Counted from the stretch's first letter, positions 10,410 to 19,469 are shown. The stretch: 64,000 bases of DNA from Comamonadaceae bacterium (GCA_947443645.1 CANEXF010000014.1:1-64000), one strand, 5' to 3'. Made by a program: numbers and translations. Notes: generated from the letters alone by a model not told the origin.

Positions 10410-11525
10410 ATGCGGGTTTTCAACATCAGCACCGGCAACCAGGGCATCAGCGAGACCGACGCGCTGCCGACCCAGCTGCCGGCCCAGGGTTTCGTCTGGA
10501 TCGCCTGTGCGCGGCGCGAGTTCGAGGTCTTGCAAGCGCAAATACAAAGCGCCCTGCAATCCCTGTGCGGCACCCAACTGGTAGACCTACATATCGCCGA
10601 CCTGCTGAACAACCAGCTGCCCTCGCATTACGACTACACCTCGCAGTACGACCTCCTGGTGTTTAGGCGCCTGGCAGCCGGCAGCACCGAAAGCGATGTT
10701 CAGCAACCCGGCCAGCCCTTGCACCAGCGCCTCAAGCGCGGCGGTCCACCGGTGCTCAAGCGCATCGATACCAGCCCGGTCGGCTTTGCCATTTTTGACC
10801 AGGTCTTGCTGACCGTGCATCCGACCGACTGCGCCGTGCGCGACGCCTACGCCCTGCGACTGATGAACGCCAGCAGCATGGAGTCACGCGCCAGCGGCGT
10901 CAAGCTGCCCGCCAGTCCGGCCGACCTGATGCTGCGCATCGTGAACCTGGTGGTCGACGGCTACCTCGAGCTGCGGCGCGAGCTCACCCATCAGATGGAC
11001 CATTGGCAGTCAGAGTTGCTCAACCCCGGCACGCGCTTTAACAACTGGAACGCCATCATGGACGCACGCATGGCCATGCACCAGCTCGACGAGATCTGCG
11101 AAGACCAGCGCGCGGCAATTCAGGACTGGATTGATTCGGTTGAGACCTGGCCCGACGGCACAACGGCTGTGGCCCAGCGCGAGCGCGACCTGCTCAAGGT
11201 CAGATCGCGTGACGTGCTCGAACATATTGAACGTGTGGTCCACCATGTGCGCCGCATGGAGCAAAGCGCCGAAACCGCCGTGCAAATGCATTTCAGCGCC
11301 CAGAGCCACCGCACCAACGACATCATGCGCACGCTGACGGCGGTCACGGCCATCTTCTTGCCACTGAACCTGATCACCGGTTTTTTCGGCATGAACTTCG
11401 AGTTCATGCCCGCCATTCATTCATCCGAAGGCTTCTGGTGGACCTTCGGACTGATGGTGTTGCTGGTCGTGGTGGTGGTGACCGTGTTCTGGCGCAAGCG
11501 CTATCTGGCGCGGACGGGAAGATAG
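10410..11525 (+). CDS. corA: CorA-family divalent cation transporter
   Basis: A 371-residue homopentameric channel-type transporter for Mg2+ (some relatives move Co2+, Ni2+ or Zn2+). The large cytoplasmic N-terminal domain is followed by two C-terminal membrane helices. The signature GMN, here FFGMNFEFMP at about residues 327-329, ends the first helix, and the tail is basic (WRKRYLARTGR). An AGGAGG-like sequence lies 7 nt before the ATG. The gene stands alone, 126 bp after hemB. The ZntB subgroup cannot be excluded from sequence alone. Confidence 0.9.
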   Translation: MRVFNISTGNQGISETDALPTQLPAQGFVWIACARREFEVLQAQIQSALQSLCGTQLVDLHIADLLNNQLPSHYDYTSQYDLLVFRRLAAGSTESDVQQPGQPLHQRLKRGGPPVLKRIDTSPVGFAIFDQVLLTVHPTDCAVRDAYALRLMNASSMESRASGVKLPASPADLMLRIVNLVVDGYLELRRELTHQMDHWQSELLNPGTRFNNWNAIMDARMAMHQLDEICEDQRAAIQDWIDSVETWPDGTTAVAQRERDLLKVRSRDVLEHIERVVHHVRRMEQSAETAVQMHFSAQSHRTNDIMRTLTAVTAIFLPLNLITGFFGMNFEFMPAIHSSEGFWWTFGLMVLLVVVVVTVFWRKRYLARTGR

Positions 11526-11543
11526 GCGTCCCGACGCGCGCTG

Positions 11544-12233
11544 TCAGACCAGCTGGGCGGCGAAAAAGGCCAGAGTGCGCTCCCAGGCCAGCGTGGCAGC
11601 GGCCTGGTTGTAGGAGCCGCGCTGGTCGCAGTTAAAGCCGTGGTTGGCCGCGTACACATGCACCGCGACATCAGGATGCGCCTGGCTGAAGGCGTTGATG
11701 CCTTCCATCGGAATCCAGTGGTCATGGTCGCCGAAATGCGCCATCACAGGGCACTGCGGCTGGCGCGCAATTTCTTCGTCCGCAGTGATGCCGCCGCCGT
11801 AGTAGGGTGCAGCTGCGCTCAAACCCTTGAGCGTGCAAGCCGCTTGCCAGGTCAGCAGACCGCCCCAGCAAAAACCGATGATGCCCACCTTGCCGCCACT
11901 GAGTTCGGCCGCATGGTATATCGCCGCTTGGATGTCCAGCAAAACGCCAGCGCCAGGCAATTGAGCCACCGCAGTTTTCAGCGCAAAGCCAGCGTTCATG
12001 TCGGCTTCGGTGTAGCCCAGCTCGACGCCTGGCTTAACGCGTTCAAAGGTCGCTGGGGCAAGGGCCAGATAGCCCTCGGCGGCGAGCTTGTCGGCCACCG
12101 AGCGGATGTGCGAGTTGACGCCAAAGATTTCCTGCACCACCACCACGGCAGCGCGTGGCTTGCCTTCGGGTTGAGCCAGATAGGCCGGTACGGTAAAGCC
12201 ATCAGAGGCCTTGAGATTGATGAATTGACCCAT
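11544..12233 (-). CDS. Dienelactone hydrolase family protein
   Basis: A 229-residue alpha/beta hydrolase of the dienelactone hydrolase family, whose type members open dienelactones in chloroaromatic degradation. The nucleophile is Cys122 in GFCWGG, with Glu35 (QEIFG), Asp in GDHDHW and His in NHGFNCD. The start MGQFINLKASDG at 12233 has an AGGAG site 8 nt upstream; a 17-residue extension to 12284 is unlikely. It is convergent with corA. Many family members are general esterases, so the substrate is open. Confidence 0.87.
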   Translation of the reverse strand: MGQFINLKASDGFTVPAYLAQPEGKPRAAVVVVQEIFGVNSHIRSVADKLAAEGYLALAPATFERVKPGVELGYTEADMNAGFALKTAVAQLPGAGVLLDIQAAIYHAAELSGGKVGIIGFCWGGLLTWQAACTLKGLSAAAPYYGGGITADEEIARQPQCPVMAHFGDHDHWIPMEGINAFSQAHPDVAVHVYAANHGFNCDQRGSYNQAAATLAWERTLAFFAAQLV

Positions 12234-12337
12234 GGTGTTGATACTCCTGTTGAAAAAATGGATGCGCTTAACGCCAACGCGCATGAAACGCCCGGGCTAC
12301 AAACCGGAACTACCGGCGTCACCGGTCTGCACTGGTT

Positions 12338-12940
12338 TCAGGCCGCCTTGAGCTTGCGCTCGACAAAATCAAGCCTGTCTTGGCCCCAGAAAATTTCTCC
12401 GTCCAGCACATAGCTGGGCGCGCCAAACACACCGGCCGCAATCGCTTCTTGCGTGTTGGCCTCATAACTGGCCTGCACGGCCGGGGACTGCGATTGTGCC
12501 AGCCGCTGCGCGCTCAGGCCACATTCGACAAGCAACTCGGCCAGCACCGCCGGGTCGGCGATATTGCGCTCGCGCACCCAGACGGCGCTGAAGATCGCCG
12601 CGCAGATTTTCATGGCGGCTTCGGTGCCGTCCTGGGCATCGACAGTGATGATGAGCCGAGCTGCATCATCGGCTGAAACCGGGAAATACTTGGGCTGCGG
12701 ATTGAGCGGCACATGAAGGTAGTCTGAATGGCGCTGCAATTCCAGCAAACGGTAGGCCTGGCGCTGGGGCGCACGCTTACCCAGAGGCAGCCCGCCGGAA
12801 ATGGGAAACACCTTGCCCAGGTCGATAGGCAGCACACGTATCTTGGCGCCGGCCATGCGGGCTATCTGCGCAAAGCGTTCGTGCCCCAGATAGGTCCAGG
12901 GACTTTGTGGCGCGAGGTAGTAATCGACATGGGTGCTCAA
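12338..12940 (-). CDS. 2-hydroxychromene-2-carboxylate isomerase/DsbA-family protein
   Basis: A 200-residue kappa-class GST/DsbA-fold protein related to the glutathione-dependent isomerases of naphthalene catabolism. The family features are visible: SPWTYLGHERF near the N-terminus, the helical middle domain, and FGAPSYVLDGEIFWGQDRLDF near the C-terminus. The start codon is TTG at 12938-12940, supported by an AAGGAG site 7 nt upstream. It lies about 105 bp upstream of the dienelactone hydrolase gene on the same strand. Whether it acts on an aromatic intermediate or another GSH-linked substrate is not shown. Confidence 0.82.
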   Translation of the reverse strand: MSTHVDYYLAPQSPWTYLGHERFAQIARMAGAKIRVLPIDLGKVFPISGGLPLGKRAPQRQAYRLLELQRHSDYLHVPLNPQPKYFPVSADDAARLIITVDAQDGTEAAMKICAAIFSAVWVRERNIADPAVLAELLVECGLSAQRLAQSQSPAVQASYEANTQEAIAAGVFGAPSYVLDGEIFWGQDRLDFVERKLKAA

Positions 12941-13065
12941 AGCGAGTCTCCTTCAATAGTGTTGCCAACGATGATGGCCGTCATGCATGGACAGGATTGC
13001 AGTACATTGCACCGGTCCAGCCCCGGTTTGTACACGGGATCGCCATTTTTTGCAGGAGACAGGAC

Positions 13066-13812
13066 TTGACCCAGGTTGTATTGATCACGGGCGGCTCACG
13101 CGGCATTGGCGCGGCCACTGCCTTGCTGGCCGCCAGCCAAGGCTACGCGGTCGCTGTCAATTACAGCGCCAACTCGCTGGCCGCTGACGAAGTGGTGCGG
13201 CGCATTCGCGCCGACGGCGGTGTCGCCATCACAGTGAAGGCCGACGTCTCCAAAGAGCGTGAGGTCGTCGAGATGTTCAAGAAGGTGGACGCCAAGCTTG
13301 GCCGTCTCTGCGCACTGGTCAACAACGCGGGCATCGTCGACCAGGCTACGCGGGTCGACGCGATCACGCTGGCGCGGCTGCAGCGCATGTTTGAAATCAA
13401 TGTATTTGGCTCGTTTCTGTGCGCGCGCGAAGCCGTCAGGCGCATGAGCACGCACCATGGCGGCGCGGGTGGCGCCATCGTCAATGTCTCGAGCGCGGCG
13501 GCCCGACTCGGTTCGCCCGGCCAGTATGTGGATTACGCCGCAGCCAAGGGTGCGATAGACACCTTTACGTTGGGCCTGGCCAGGGAAGTGGCCGCCGAAG
13601 GCATACGCGTCAACGCAGTGCGCCCAGGCATCATTGACACCGACATTCACGCCTCGGGCGGCCAGCCCAACCGCGCGCGCGATGTCGCACCGCAGGTGCC
13701 CATGCAGCGCGCCGGAACTGCAGACGAAGTGGCCCAGTCGATTGTCTGGCTGCTGTCAAACAACTCGTCCTACACCAGCGGCGCGCTGCTGGACATCAGC
13801 GGCGGGCGCTGA
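13066..13812 (+). CDS. Short-chain dehydrogenase/reductase (FabG-like)
   Basis: A 248-residue NAD(P)-dependent oxidoreductase. The cofactor motif TGGSRGIG is at residues 8-15, NNAG at 86-89, catalytic Ser142 or Ser143 in NVSSAAA and Tyr157-x3-Lys161. The C-terminal PGIIDTDIHA and LDISGGR segments are typical of classical SDRs. Translation probably starts at a TTG (13066), with AGGAG 7 nt upstream; the frame is open further upstream but has no homology. The gene stands alone and the substrate is unknown. Confidence 0.87.
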   Translation: MTQVVLITGGSRGIGAATALLAASQGYAVAVNYSANSLAADEVVRRIRADGGVAITVKADVSKEREVVEMFKKVDAKLGRLCALVNNAGIVDQATRVDAITLARLQRMFEINVFGSFLCAREAVRRMSTHHGGAGGAIVNVSSAAARLGSPGQYVDYAAAKGAIDTFTLGLAREVAAEGIRVNAVRPGIIDTDIHASGGQPNRARDVAPQVPMQRAGTADEVAQSIVWLLSNNSSYTSGALLDISGGR

Positions 13813-13817
13813 GCCTG

Positions 13818-13844
13818 GACGCCAAGCCGCTGGCCAGCGGCGTC
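13818..13844. terminator. GC-rich hairpin between convergent genes
   Basis: GACGCC/GGCGTC outer arms enclose a CGCTGGCCAGCG inner palindrome, filling the gap between the SDR and Bug-receptor stop codons. It lacks a T-run, so it may only slow polymerase or stabilise mRNA 3' ends. Confidence 0.3.
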
Positions 13845-14819
13845 TCAGTCTGCGGTAATCCTGGCAGATTTGACGATGAGCGCGTCATCGGCCATTTCCT
13901 TGCGCATCAGGCTGGTCAATGCGGCAGGCGGGCCGCCCAAAGGCTCTAGAAAGCCGGCCAGCAAGGTCTTTTTGACTTCTTCGTCGGTCAGCGCCTTGTT
14001 CAGCGAGGCATTGAGACGGCGGATCGCGGCATCGGGGGTTGCGGCAGGCGCAAGAACCGCATACCAGCCATCGAAGCTGTAACCATTCAAGCCAAACGAG
14101 GCGACTGTCGGAAGCGCAGGCACCAGCGCAGAGCGCTCGGAATTGGTGATCGCCAGACCCTTGACTTTTCCGTTGTTCAGAAAGTTTGCCGCGGCTGTCA
14201 GACTGTTGAAGCTGACATCGACTTGGCCACCAGCCAGATCAATCATGGCGCCACCGCAGCCGCGGTAAGGGATATGAACCATGCTGATGCCAGCGATGGC
14301 CTTGAGCTGCTCGGCGGCCAGATGATGAATGCCGCCATTTCCGCACGATGCATACGACAGTTGGCCAGGCTTGCTCTTGGCGTAGCGCAGCATCTCGGCC
14401 AGGCTGTTGAATGGCGCGTCCAGCTTGCTGGCAATAATCACTGGCGAGTGCGCCAGTGCGATCACGGGCGTGAAGCTCTTGAGGGGATGGAACTTCAGGT
14501 TCGCATAGATCAGCGGATTGATGACCACACTGTTGGTGGTGAAGAGCAGGGTTTTGCCGTCGGGGATGGCCGCCGCCACGTAGTCGTGCGCAATGTTGCC
14601 GCCAGCGCCGGGCCGGTTTTCGACAATCACCGTCTCACCCAGGTCGGCCTCCAGGCGTCGGCTCAGCACGCGTGCCAGCACGTCGGTGCCACCGCCGGGC
14701 GGGAAGGGAACGATCAGCTTGATGGTCCGGTCGCTCTGCGCCTGCGAACTTGCGCAGCACAGAACGGCCAGCGCAAGTGCCGCGAGTTTCAACAGGCTTT
14801 TATGAATGGCTGAGTGCAT
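13845..14819 (-). CDS. Bug-family tripartite tricarboxylate transporter receptor (TctC-like)
   Basis: A 324-residue periplasmic solute receptor of the Bug/TctC family, which is hugely expanded in Burkholderiales. A signal peptide (residues ~1-27, ...CCASSQA) is followed by the family motif IKLIVPFPPGGGTDVLAR. An AAGGAGA site precedes the ATG. No TctA or TctB membrane genes are nearby, so this is an orphan receptor that may use a distant transporter or act in sensing. It is 24 bp downstream of the decarboxylase-like gene on the same strand, so both are probably expressed together. Confidence 0.93.
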   Translation of the reverse strand: MHSAIHKSLLKLAALALAVLCCASSQAQSDRTIKLIVPFPPGGGTDVLARVLSRRLEADLGETVIVENRPGAGGNIAHDYVAAAIPDGKTLLFTTNSVVINPLIYANLKFHPLKSFTPVIALAHSPVIIASKLDAPFNSLAEMLRYAKSKPGQLSYASCGNGGIHHLAAEQLKAIAGISMVHIPYRGCGGAMIDLAGGQVDVSFNSLTAAANFLNNGKVKGLAITNSERSALVPALPTVASFGLNGYSFDGWYAVLAPAATPDAAIRRLNASLNKALTDEEVKKTLLAGFLEPLGGPPAALTSLMRKEMADDALIVKSARITAD

Positions 14820-14843
14820 AAGGTTGTCTCCTTGGCAGAAAAA

Positions 14844-15827
14844 TCAAATAACAAATTGCGCTTCGGTGGCGCTGGCAAAAAGATCCTCGACCCGCATCAG
14901 CTTTTGTGACAGCCCCTGCTGGTGGTGATAGCGCAAGAACGCTTCCAGCGCTGGCCGGTTGCCCGGCACGCCGTACTGCCAAAAGTCCCGCCCCATGGCG
15001 GCAACCGTGTCATCGTATTCGCTGGTCAGCCATGGCAGGGACGTCTTGAGCGCGCCGACTTCCGAGAGCTCACGCAATGCGTGGTCCTTGGCCTGGTTAA
15101 AGGCCTTGAACACGCTTGAAGCAAGCCAGGGATGCTGCTCGACCAGGCTGGCCCGAATGCCCACGACATGCATGATGGGGAAAATATGCGTCTTGGCAAA
15201 GTAGGCGTGCTCCACCTCGCGAAGATTCCTAAACAGGCGCACCGATTGCCCGGTACTGAAAGAGCTTGGCGCGCGGGGCGCAATCAGCGCGTCTATCCGG
15301 CCGTCGATCAGGCATTGATCCAGCGTGTCGGTCACCGCTATCGGCAACACACTGACGCCCGCAGGTGCGGAAAAAGTGACTTTTTCATGGCGCCCGGGCC
15401 GTTCGACGCCGCCTGTGCGCCACTGGATTTCCTCAGGTCCAACGCCGTATTCGTCCTGCAGGATTCCACGCACCCATACCGGCGCCGTGAGCTGGTATTC
15501 GGGCACGCCGACCAGCTTTCCACGCAGATCCTGCGGCGAGGCAATCTTGCTGTCGGCACGAACATAGATCGCGGAATGGCGAAACATGCGCGAGAGAAAC
15601 ACGGGAATCGCCACGTAGGGGCATTCGCCGCGCGATCTGAGCATGGTGTAGCTGCTCAGGGAGAGCTCGGCAACATCAAACTCTGCAGATCGAAGGGCCC
15701 TGAAGAAAGTCTCCTCAACCGGGAGCGATAAAAAATTGCTCTCGCATCCCTCGATGGCAACGCCGCCATTAAACAGCAGACTGGTCCGGTCATAGTCCCA
15801 GCAGGCGACCGTCAGTGGCAGCTTCAT
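14844..15827 (-). CDS. 4,5-dihydroxyphthalate decarboxylase-like / substrate-binding-fold protein
   Basis: A 327-residue protein of the family annotated after Pht5, the 4,5-dihydroxyphthalate decarboxylase. Characteristic stretches are CWDYDRTSLLFNG, ELSLSSYTMLRSRGECPYVAIPVF, FRHSAIYVR and WRTGGVERPGR. The fold is that of type-2 periplasmic binding proteins, and many members may not be decarboxylases. No signal peptide is seen, so it is probably cytoplasmic. The start is the ATG at 15827; the frame is open far upstream across the regulator but without homology. A Bug receptor follows and a LysR regulator is divergent. Confidence 0.78.
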   Translation of the reverse strand: MKLPLTVACWDYDRTSLLFNGGVAIEGCESNFLSLPVEETFFRALRSAEFDVAELSLSSYTMLRSRGECPYVAIPVFLSRMFRHSAIYVRADSKIASPQDLRGKLVGVPEYQLTAPVWVRGILQDEYGVGPEEIQWRTGGVERPGRHEKVTFSAPAGVSVLPIAVTDTLDQCLIDGRIDALIAPRAPSSFSTGQSVRLFRNLREVEHAYFAKTHIFPIMHVVGIRASLVEQHPWLASSVFKAFNQAKDHALRELSEVGALKTSLPWLTSEYDDTVAAMGRDFWQYGVPGNRPALEAFLRYHHQQGLSQKLMRVEDLFASATEAQFVI

Positions 15828-15944
15828 GATTGAATTTTCCCGTTTGCCTGAGAACCGTGCACGGGATGAGCACCTGAAAAATTCTTCAAACTGGGGCAAG
15901 GATAGACAGTTAAGGCCACTCATACAATAACCATCTCGCGTCTT

Positions 15945-15969
15945 CTGGTATGTCAATCCTGCATACCAG
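15945..15969. promoter_or_regulatory. Inverted repeat, candidate LysR-regulator operator
   Basis: Perfect 8-bp arms CTGGTATG (15945-15952) and CATACCAG (15962-15969) are separated by 9 bp. They contain a T-N11-A-type core, in the 165-bp gap between the divergent decarboxylase-like and lysR genes. This is the expected place and form of a LysR-type binding site. Confidence 0.55.
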
Positions 15970-15992
15970 CAACAGGCCTGCAGAAACAATCT

Positions 15993-16895
15993 ATGGACCT
16001 CAAGCAACTGCGTTACTTCGTGCACGTGGCCGACCTTGGCAGCTTTGTAAAGGCTTCCGAGCTGCTGGGCGTTGCACAGCCAACACTGAGCCGGCAGATA
16101 CGGGCGCTGGAAATAGACATCAAGGCCAGCTTGTTCCACCGCACCGGTCGCGGCGTGGTTTTGACAGCCGAAGGTGCGCGTTTTGTCGAGCAGGCAAGAG
16201 CTGTGATTCACGCGGCTGATGCAGCCCTTCAGGTGCTGCATACCGGCGACAACAGGCTGTCCGGCAAGGTCGTTTGCGGCCTGACGCCCAGTGTGGGAAG
16301 TTTCATGATTCCGCATTACGTCAGACGCTTCAGGAAACAGCTGCCCCAAGCCACCTTGTCCATCGTGAACCACCTGTCGGCAGCGCTGCATGACCAGATC
16401 AAAGCCACACGCCTTGATTTCGCGATCTTCCACAACCCACCGCCGACTGCAGGCCTGGCGATTACGCCGCTGAGCGAGGAAGACCTTTACCTGGTCGGTA
16501 CCAGACCGATTGGACGACGCAAATCGTCCGTGACATTCCGTGAGCTGCAGGGCCTGCCGCTCATCATGCCTTCTCGGCTGCACGCCATACGCGGGCCGGT
16601 CGAGCTCGAGGCGGCGCGATTGGGTTTCGAGCTGAACATCGTGCTTGAGGTGGACATCATGCAAACAGTTTTTCAACTGGCCGCAGAAGGCGTGGCGCAC
16701 ACCATCGCCACGCGCTTTCCCCTGATAGGGCGCCACCCGTCAAAGGGCCTGGTTGCACAGCGCATCACCGAGCCGGAATTGGTGACCCATCTGGCATTGG
16801 TCACGCCTTCGCAGCGGGTGCTGACACCATTGCAGCGGGCCGCGACGGAGCTGGCGCGCACCACCTATCTGGAGCTGATTTCAGCCGCAAACTAA
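15993..16895 (+). CDS. LysR-family transcriptional regulator
   Basis: A 300-residue LysR regulator. The N-terminal winged helix-turn-helix spans about residues 1-60 (MDLKQLRYFVHVADLGSF, VAQPTLSRQIRALE), followed by a periplasmic-binding-like effector domain. It is divergent from the decarboxylase-like and Bug-receptor pair and shares a promoter region with a perfect inverted repeat. It therefore probably controls that pair in response to an aromatic or organic acid. The effector is not known. Confidence 0.93.
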   Translation: MDLKQLRYFVHVADLGSFVKASELLGVAQPTLSRQIRALEIDIKASLFHRTGRGVVLTAEGARFVEQARAVIHAADAALQVLHTGDNRLSGKVVCGLTPSVGSFMIPHYVRRFRKQLPQATLSIVNHLSAALHDQIKATRLDFAIFHNPPPTAGLAITPLSEEDLYLVGTRPIGRRKSSVTFRELQGLPLIMPSRLHAIRGPVELEAARLGFELNIVLEVDIMQTVFQLAAEGVAHTIATRFPLIGRHPSKGLVAQRITEPELVTHLALVTPSQRVLTPLQRAATELARTTYLELISAAN

Positions 16896-16918
16896 GCAGC
16901 GCCTGAGCACGCTTTAAC

Positions 16919-17659
16919 TCAACGCAGCGCCGACTGCTGCACCCATTGATCGATTTCCGAAATCGCAGCGTCAGTAGCTGCCGCGAGCGCGCGTACGCCG
17001 CCGGCAGCGTCAGCGCTGGACGCCGGGCGCTGCATCAGTACGCTGCGCTGTGCCAGCAGCTTTTCTCCACCGGGCGTGGTTTCTATCAGCGTTGCGTGCA
17101 GCCGAATCAAGCCCACACTGGTGTCTGGCGCAGTAAAGATCTGACTGAACTCTTCCAGCTCCAGCCTGAGCACCAGCGGCAGTGGCCCTTGACTGCGGTT
17201 AAGTGCCAGGCCATCCCTGGCGTCGACGACAGCGCGGCGCTGGCTCAGCTGCTCGCGCAAGCGCTGGCGCACCAGCTGGGCTGGCGGCATGCTCCAGCGC
17301 GCCTGCGAATAGGGCCGCAGTTGCTGCGCATCAAGGTAAGTCAGCCGGTAGAGAATCGCCATGTTGTCCAGCGCCCCGCCTGCGGTTGATATGTCGTCAA
17401 TCGCCAAGGGCCGCAACAAGGCCTGTGCCGCGCCGGGCTTCTCTGGCATCAGTGCTGGCAAAGCGCCCGGCCCAAAGTCATACATGGTGGCGCGGCTAGG
17501 CTTGTCAGGCAACGCAGCGCAGCCGCCCAGCAATGCTGAGGTGAACAGCATCGCCACCCCAAGCCTCAAGCAAAATACCGCTACCGAGCAATAATGGCGG
17601 GCGCAAACAGCTATTGATTCAATAGCGCCTGAAAAAACACCTGAATGGCTTGAGTTCAT
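16919..17659 (-). CDS. ABC transport auxiliary lipoprotein (PqiC/DUF330 type)
   Basis: A 246-residue outer-membrane-type lipoprotein of the ABC_trans_aux family that accompanies MCE transporters. The lipobox LLGGC follows a hydrophobic stretch, and the mature part has the family's YDFGPG and LRPLAIDDI motifs. The ATG at 17659 overlaps the MCE stop by 4 bp (ATGA), which favours this start. The first 30 residues are odd, however, because they are encoded by a family A repeat. A TTG at 17569 would give a compact 16-residue signal peptide. It is last of the four-gene lipid transport operon. Confidence 0.82.
   Translation of the reverse strand: MNSSHSGVFSGAIESIAVCARHYCSVAVFCLRLGVAMLFTSALLGGCAALPDKPSRATMYDFGPGALPALMPEKPGAAQALLRPLAIDDISTAGGALDNMAILYRLTYLDAQQLRPYSQARWSMPPAQLVRQRLREQLSQRRAVVDARDGLALNRSQGPLPLVLRLELEEFSQIFTAPDTSVGLIRLHATLIETTPGGEKLLAQRSVLMQRPASSADAAGGVRALAAATDAAISEIDQWVQQSALR
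17598..17630 (-). repeat. Family A repeat, copy 3 (inside lipoprotein 5' end)
   Basis: A perfect palindrome GCTATTG-ATT-CAATAGC at 17610-17626 is flanked by GCGGGCGC, which is the family A layout in reverse orientation. It encodes part of the unusual N-terminal extension of the lipoprotein. Confidence 0.5.
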
Positions 17660-18591
17660 TTTTTGGCTCCCGTGTCAGAAAATCCGCTCTCGCCAGGCCC
17701 AGGCAAGGGCGGGCCATTGCCAAAGATCAAGGCCTGCGGGTTGTCGTCCACCGCATTGACCGTGCGCCGCAACTGCCGCATGGTGTGGGCGGTTTCGTCA
17801 GCGACTTCGCCGAGCTTGGGCAAGGTCGCCGCGCTAAAGGTTTCCACGCCAGCGGCCAGCGCCGCACCGCCCTCGGCGAGCTTGTCCAGCGGGCCGCCTT
17901 TTTCGTTCAGGCGCTGCGCGGCTTTCCCGATGTCGGTCACCGCCGCATTGGCGTTCTTGATCAGGGCCGGAAGGTTCACACGATCCGGGCTGAGCTGCGC
18001 GTCAAGAATGCGGTGCATGCTGGTCGACAGCTCACGCACGCCCAGTGCGGCCTGCCCCAGGTTGTCCAGCGCAGTGATGGCGCGCTGCTGGTTGTCGGCA
18101 CTGAGCAGCTGATTCAGGCGGGTGGTAGCCTGCTCGACCTGGTCAACAATCACTTCGCTTTGCTTGAGCAGTTTGGCCAGCCCTCCGGGTTTGAGCGGAA
18201 TGCGCGGCGGATTGTCATCGTTGGGCACCAGCCGCTCGGTGGATTCGCCATTGTCATCAAGCTGGATGAAGCCCAGCCCGGTCACGCCTTGAGAAGCGAC
18301 AGTGGCAAATACCGATTTGGTCACGGGCGCACCCCGGTCTATGGACACCCGGACCAAGACATTGCCTTTGATCCGGCTGTCAAAGCCTATGCTTTCTATC
18401 TTGCCAACCGGAACCCCGCGAAAACGCACCACGGCCTGGGGCTGCAAGCCCGTGAGGGTTTCGGAAGTCGACATTTCATAGAGGTCGCGCTGGATGTTGT
18501 CGCGCATCAGCCAGACCGCGAGCAAGGCCAGCAGTGCGCTGAGCACCAGCACAAATACGCCAGCGGCCATGGCGTGGGCTTTGTTTTCCAT
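17656..18591 (-). CDS. MCE/MlaD-domain periplasmic lipid-binding protein
   Basis: A 311-residue inner-membrane-anchored protein. One N-terminal membrane helix (about residues 7-30) is followed by an MCE domain (about 40-118) and a long helical C-terminal region. MCE proteins form hexameric rings that carry phospholipids between the inner and outer membranes. It lies between the ATPase gene and the lipoprotein gene, overlapping the latter by 4 bp. The protein is longer than E. coli MlaD (183 residues) because of the C-terminal helices, closer to PqiB- or LetB-like single-domain relatives. Confidence 0.88.
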   Translation of the reverse strand: MENKAHAMAAGVFVLVLSALLALLAVWLMRDNIQRDLYEMSTSETLTGLQPQAVVRFRGVPVGKIESIGFDSRIKGNVLVRVSIDRGAPVTKSVFATVASQGVTGLGFIQLDDNGESTERLVPNDDNPPRIPLKPGGLAKLLKQSEVIVDQVEQATTRLNQLLSADNQQRAITALDNLGQAALGVRELSTSMHRILDAQLSPDRVNLPALIKNANAAVTDIGKAAQRLNEKGGPLDKLAEGGAALAAGVETFSAATLPKLGEVADETAHTMRQLRRTVNAVDDNPQALIFGNGPPLPGPGESGFSDTGAKK

Positions 18592-18636
18592 CTTGAAAAC
18601 CTTCCTAAATAACGCCTGCGCGTGCAGAAAATAAAA

Positions 18637-19425
18637 TCAAACGGAGGCCGGTGACGGACGCAACAAAGCCATCGCGCGCCGCCCCCTTTCTCCGAGGAAA
18701 AATCCATTGATGAAGGGGTGCTCAAAGGCCACCACTTTTTCGGGCACATCGTTGATGATGACTTTCTGGTCGGCCAGCACGGCAATTCGCGTGCTGAGCT
18801 CAAACAGGGTGTCCAGGTCATGCGTCACCATCACCACGGTCAAGGCCATATCACGATGCAGCGAGCTAAGCAGCGTGCAAAAACTGTCCGCGCTCTCGGG
18901 GTCCAGGCCGGCCGTGGGCTCATCGAGCAGCAGCAGCGGCGGATCCATGATCAGGGCGCGCGCCAGCGCCACGCGCTTGACCATGCCGCCAGACAAATCA
19001 CTGGGCATCTTGTCGGCAACCTCGGGATCCAGGCCCACCATCTGCAGCTTGAGCAGCGCGGCCTCGCGCATCAGCTCATCCGGCAACAAGTTCAACTCGC
19101 GCAATGCAAACGCGATATTTTCAAGGACCGTAAAAGCCGAAAACAGCGCGCCGTGCTGAAACAGCATGCCGACGCGGGTGGCCGCGCCACGCCGGCCCAG
19201 CTCGGCTGCCGGCTTTCCAAGCACGGTGATATCGCCCTGGCTGGGATGCTCCAGTCCCAGCATCTGGCGCAACAAGACGGTTTTCCCAGAGCCCGAGCCG
19301 CCTACCAGCGACAGCACCTCACCGCGCTCCACCGTCAGGTCCAGGTCTTTGTGCACCACAAACTTTTTGTCCTCGTTGTCAAAGACAGTCCATAGTTTTT
19401 TGATCTCGACGACGGCTTCAGTCAT
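18637..19425 (-). CDS. MlaF-type ABC transporter ATPase
   Basis: A 262-residue ATPase of a lipid ABC transporter. Walker A GGSGSGKT is at residues 42-49, signature LSGGM at 144-148 and Walker B LLLLDEP near 164-170, with the switch histidine in VTHD. The LSGGM form of the signature is typical of MlaF. The gene follows the permease gene after a 207-bp gap filled by two repeat copies and precedes the MCE gene. Confidence 0.93.
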   Translation of the reverse strand: MTEAVVEIKKLWTVFDNEDKKFVVHKDLDLTVERGEVLSLVGGSGSGKTVLLRQMLGLEHPSQGDITVLGKPAAELGRRGAATRVGMLFQHGALFSAFTVLENIAFALRELNLLPDELMREAALLKLQMVGLDPEVADKMPSDLSGGMVKRVALARALIMDPPLLLLDEPTAGLDPESADSFCTLLSSLHRDMALTVVMVTHDLDTLFELSTRIAVLADQKVIINDVPEKVVAFEHPFINGFFLGERGRRAMALLRPSPASV

Positions 19426-19469
19426 GGGGGTGCCCCGTTGGATAGCTGCGCCCTGGCTTAGCCGCCCTT

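Noticed and set aside
15828..16736. N-terminal half of a long minus-strand frame that continues into the decarboxylase-like gene
   Set aside because: It is antisense to lysR; the family start is at 15827 and homology ends there.
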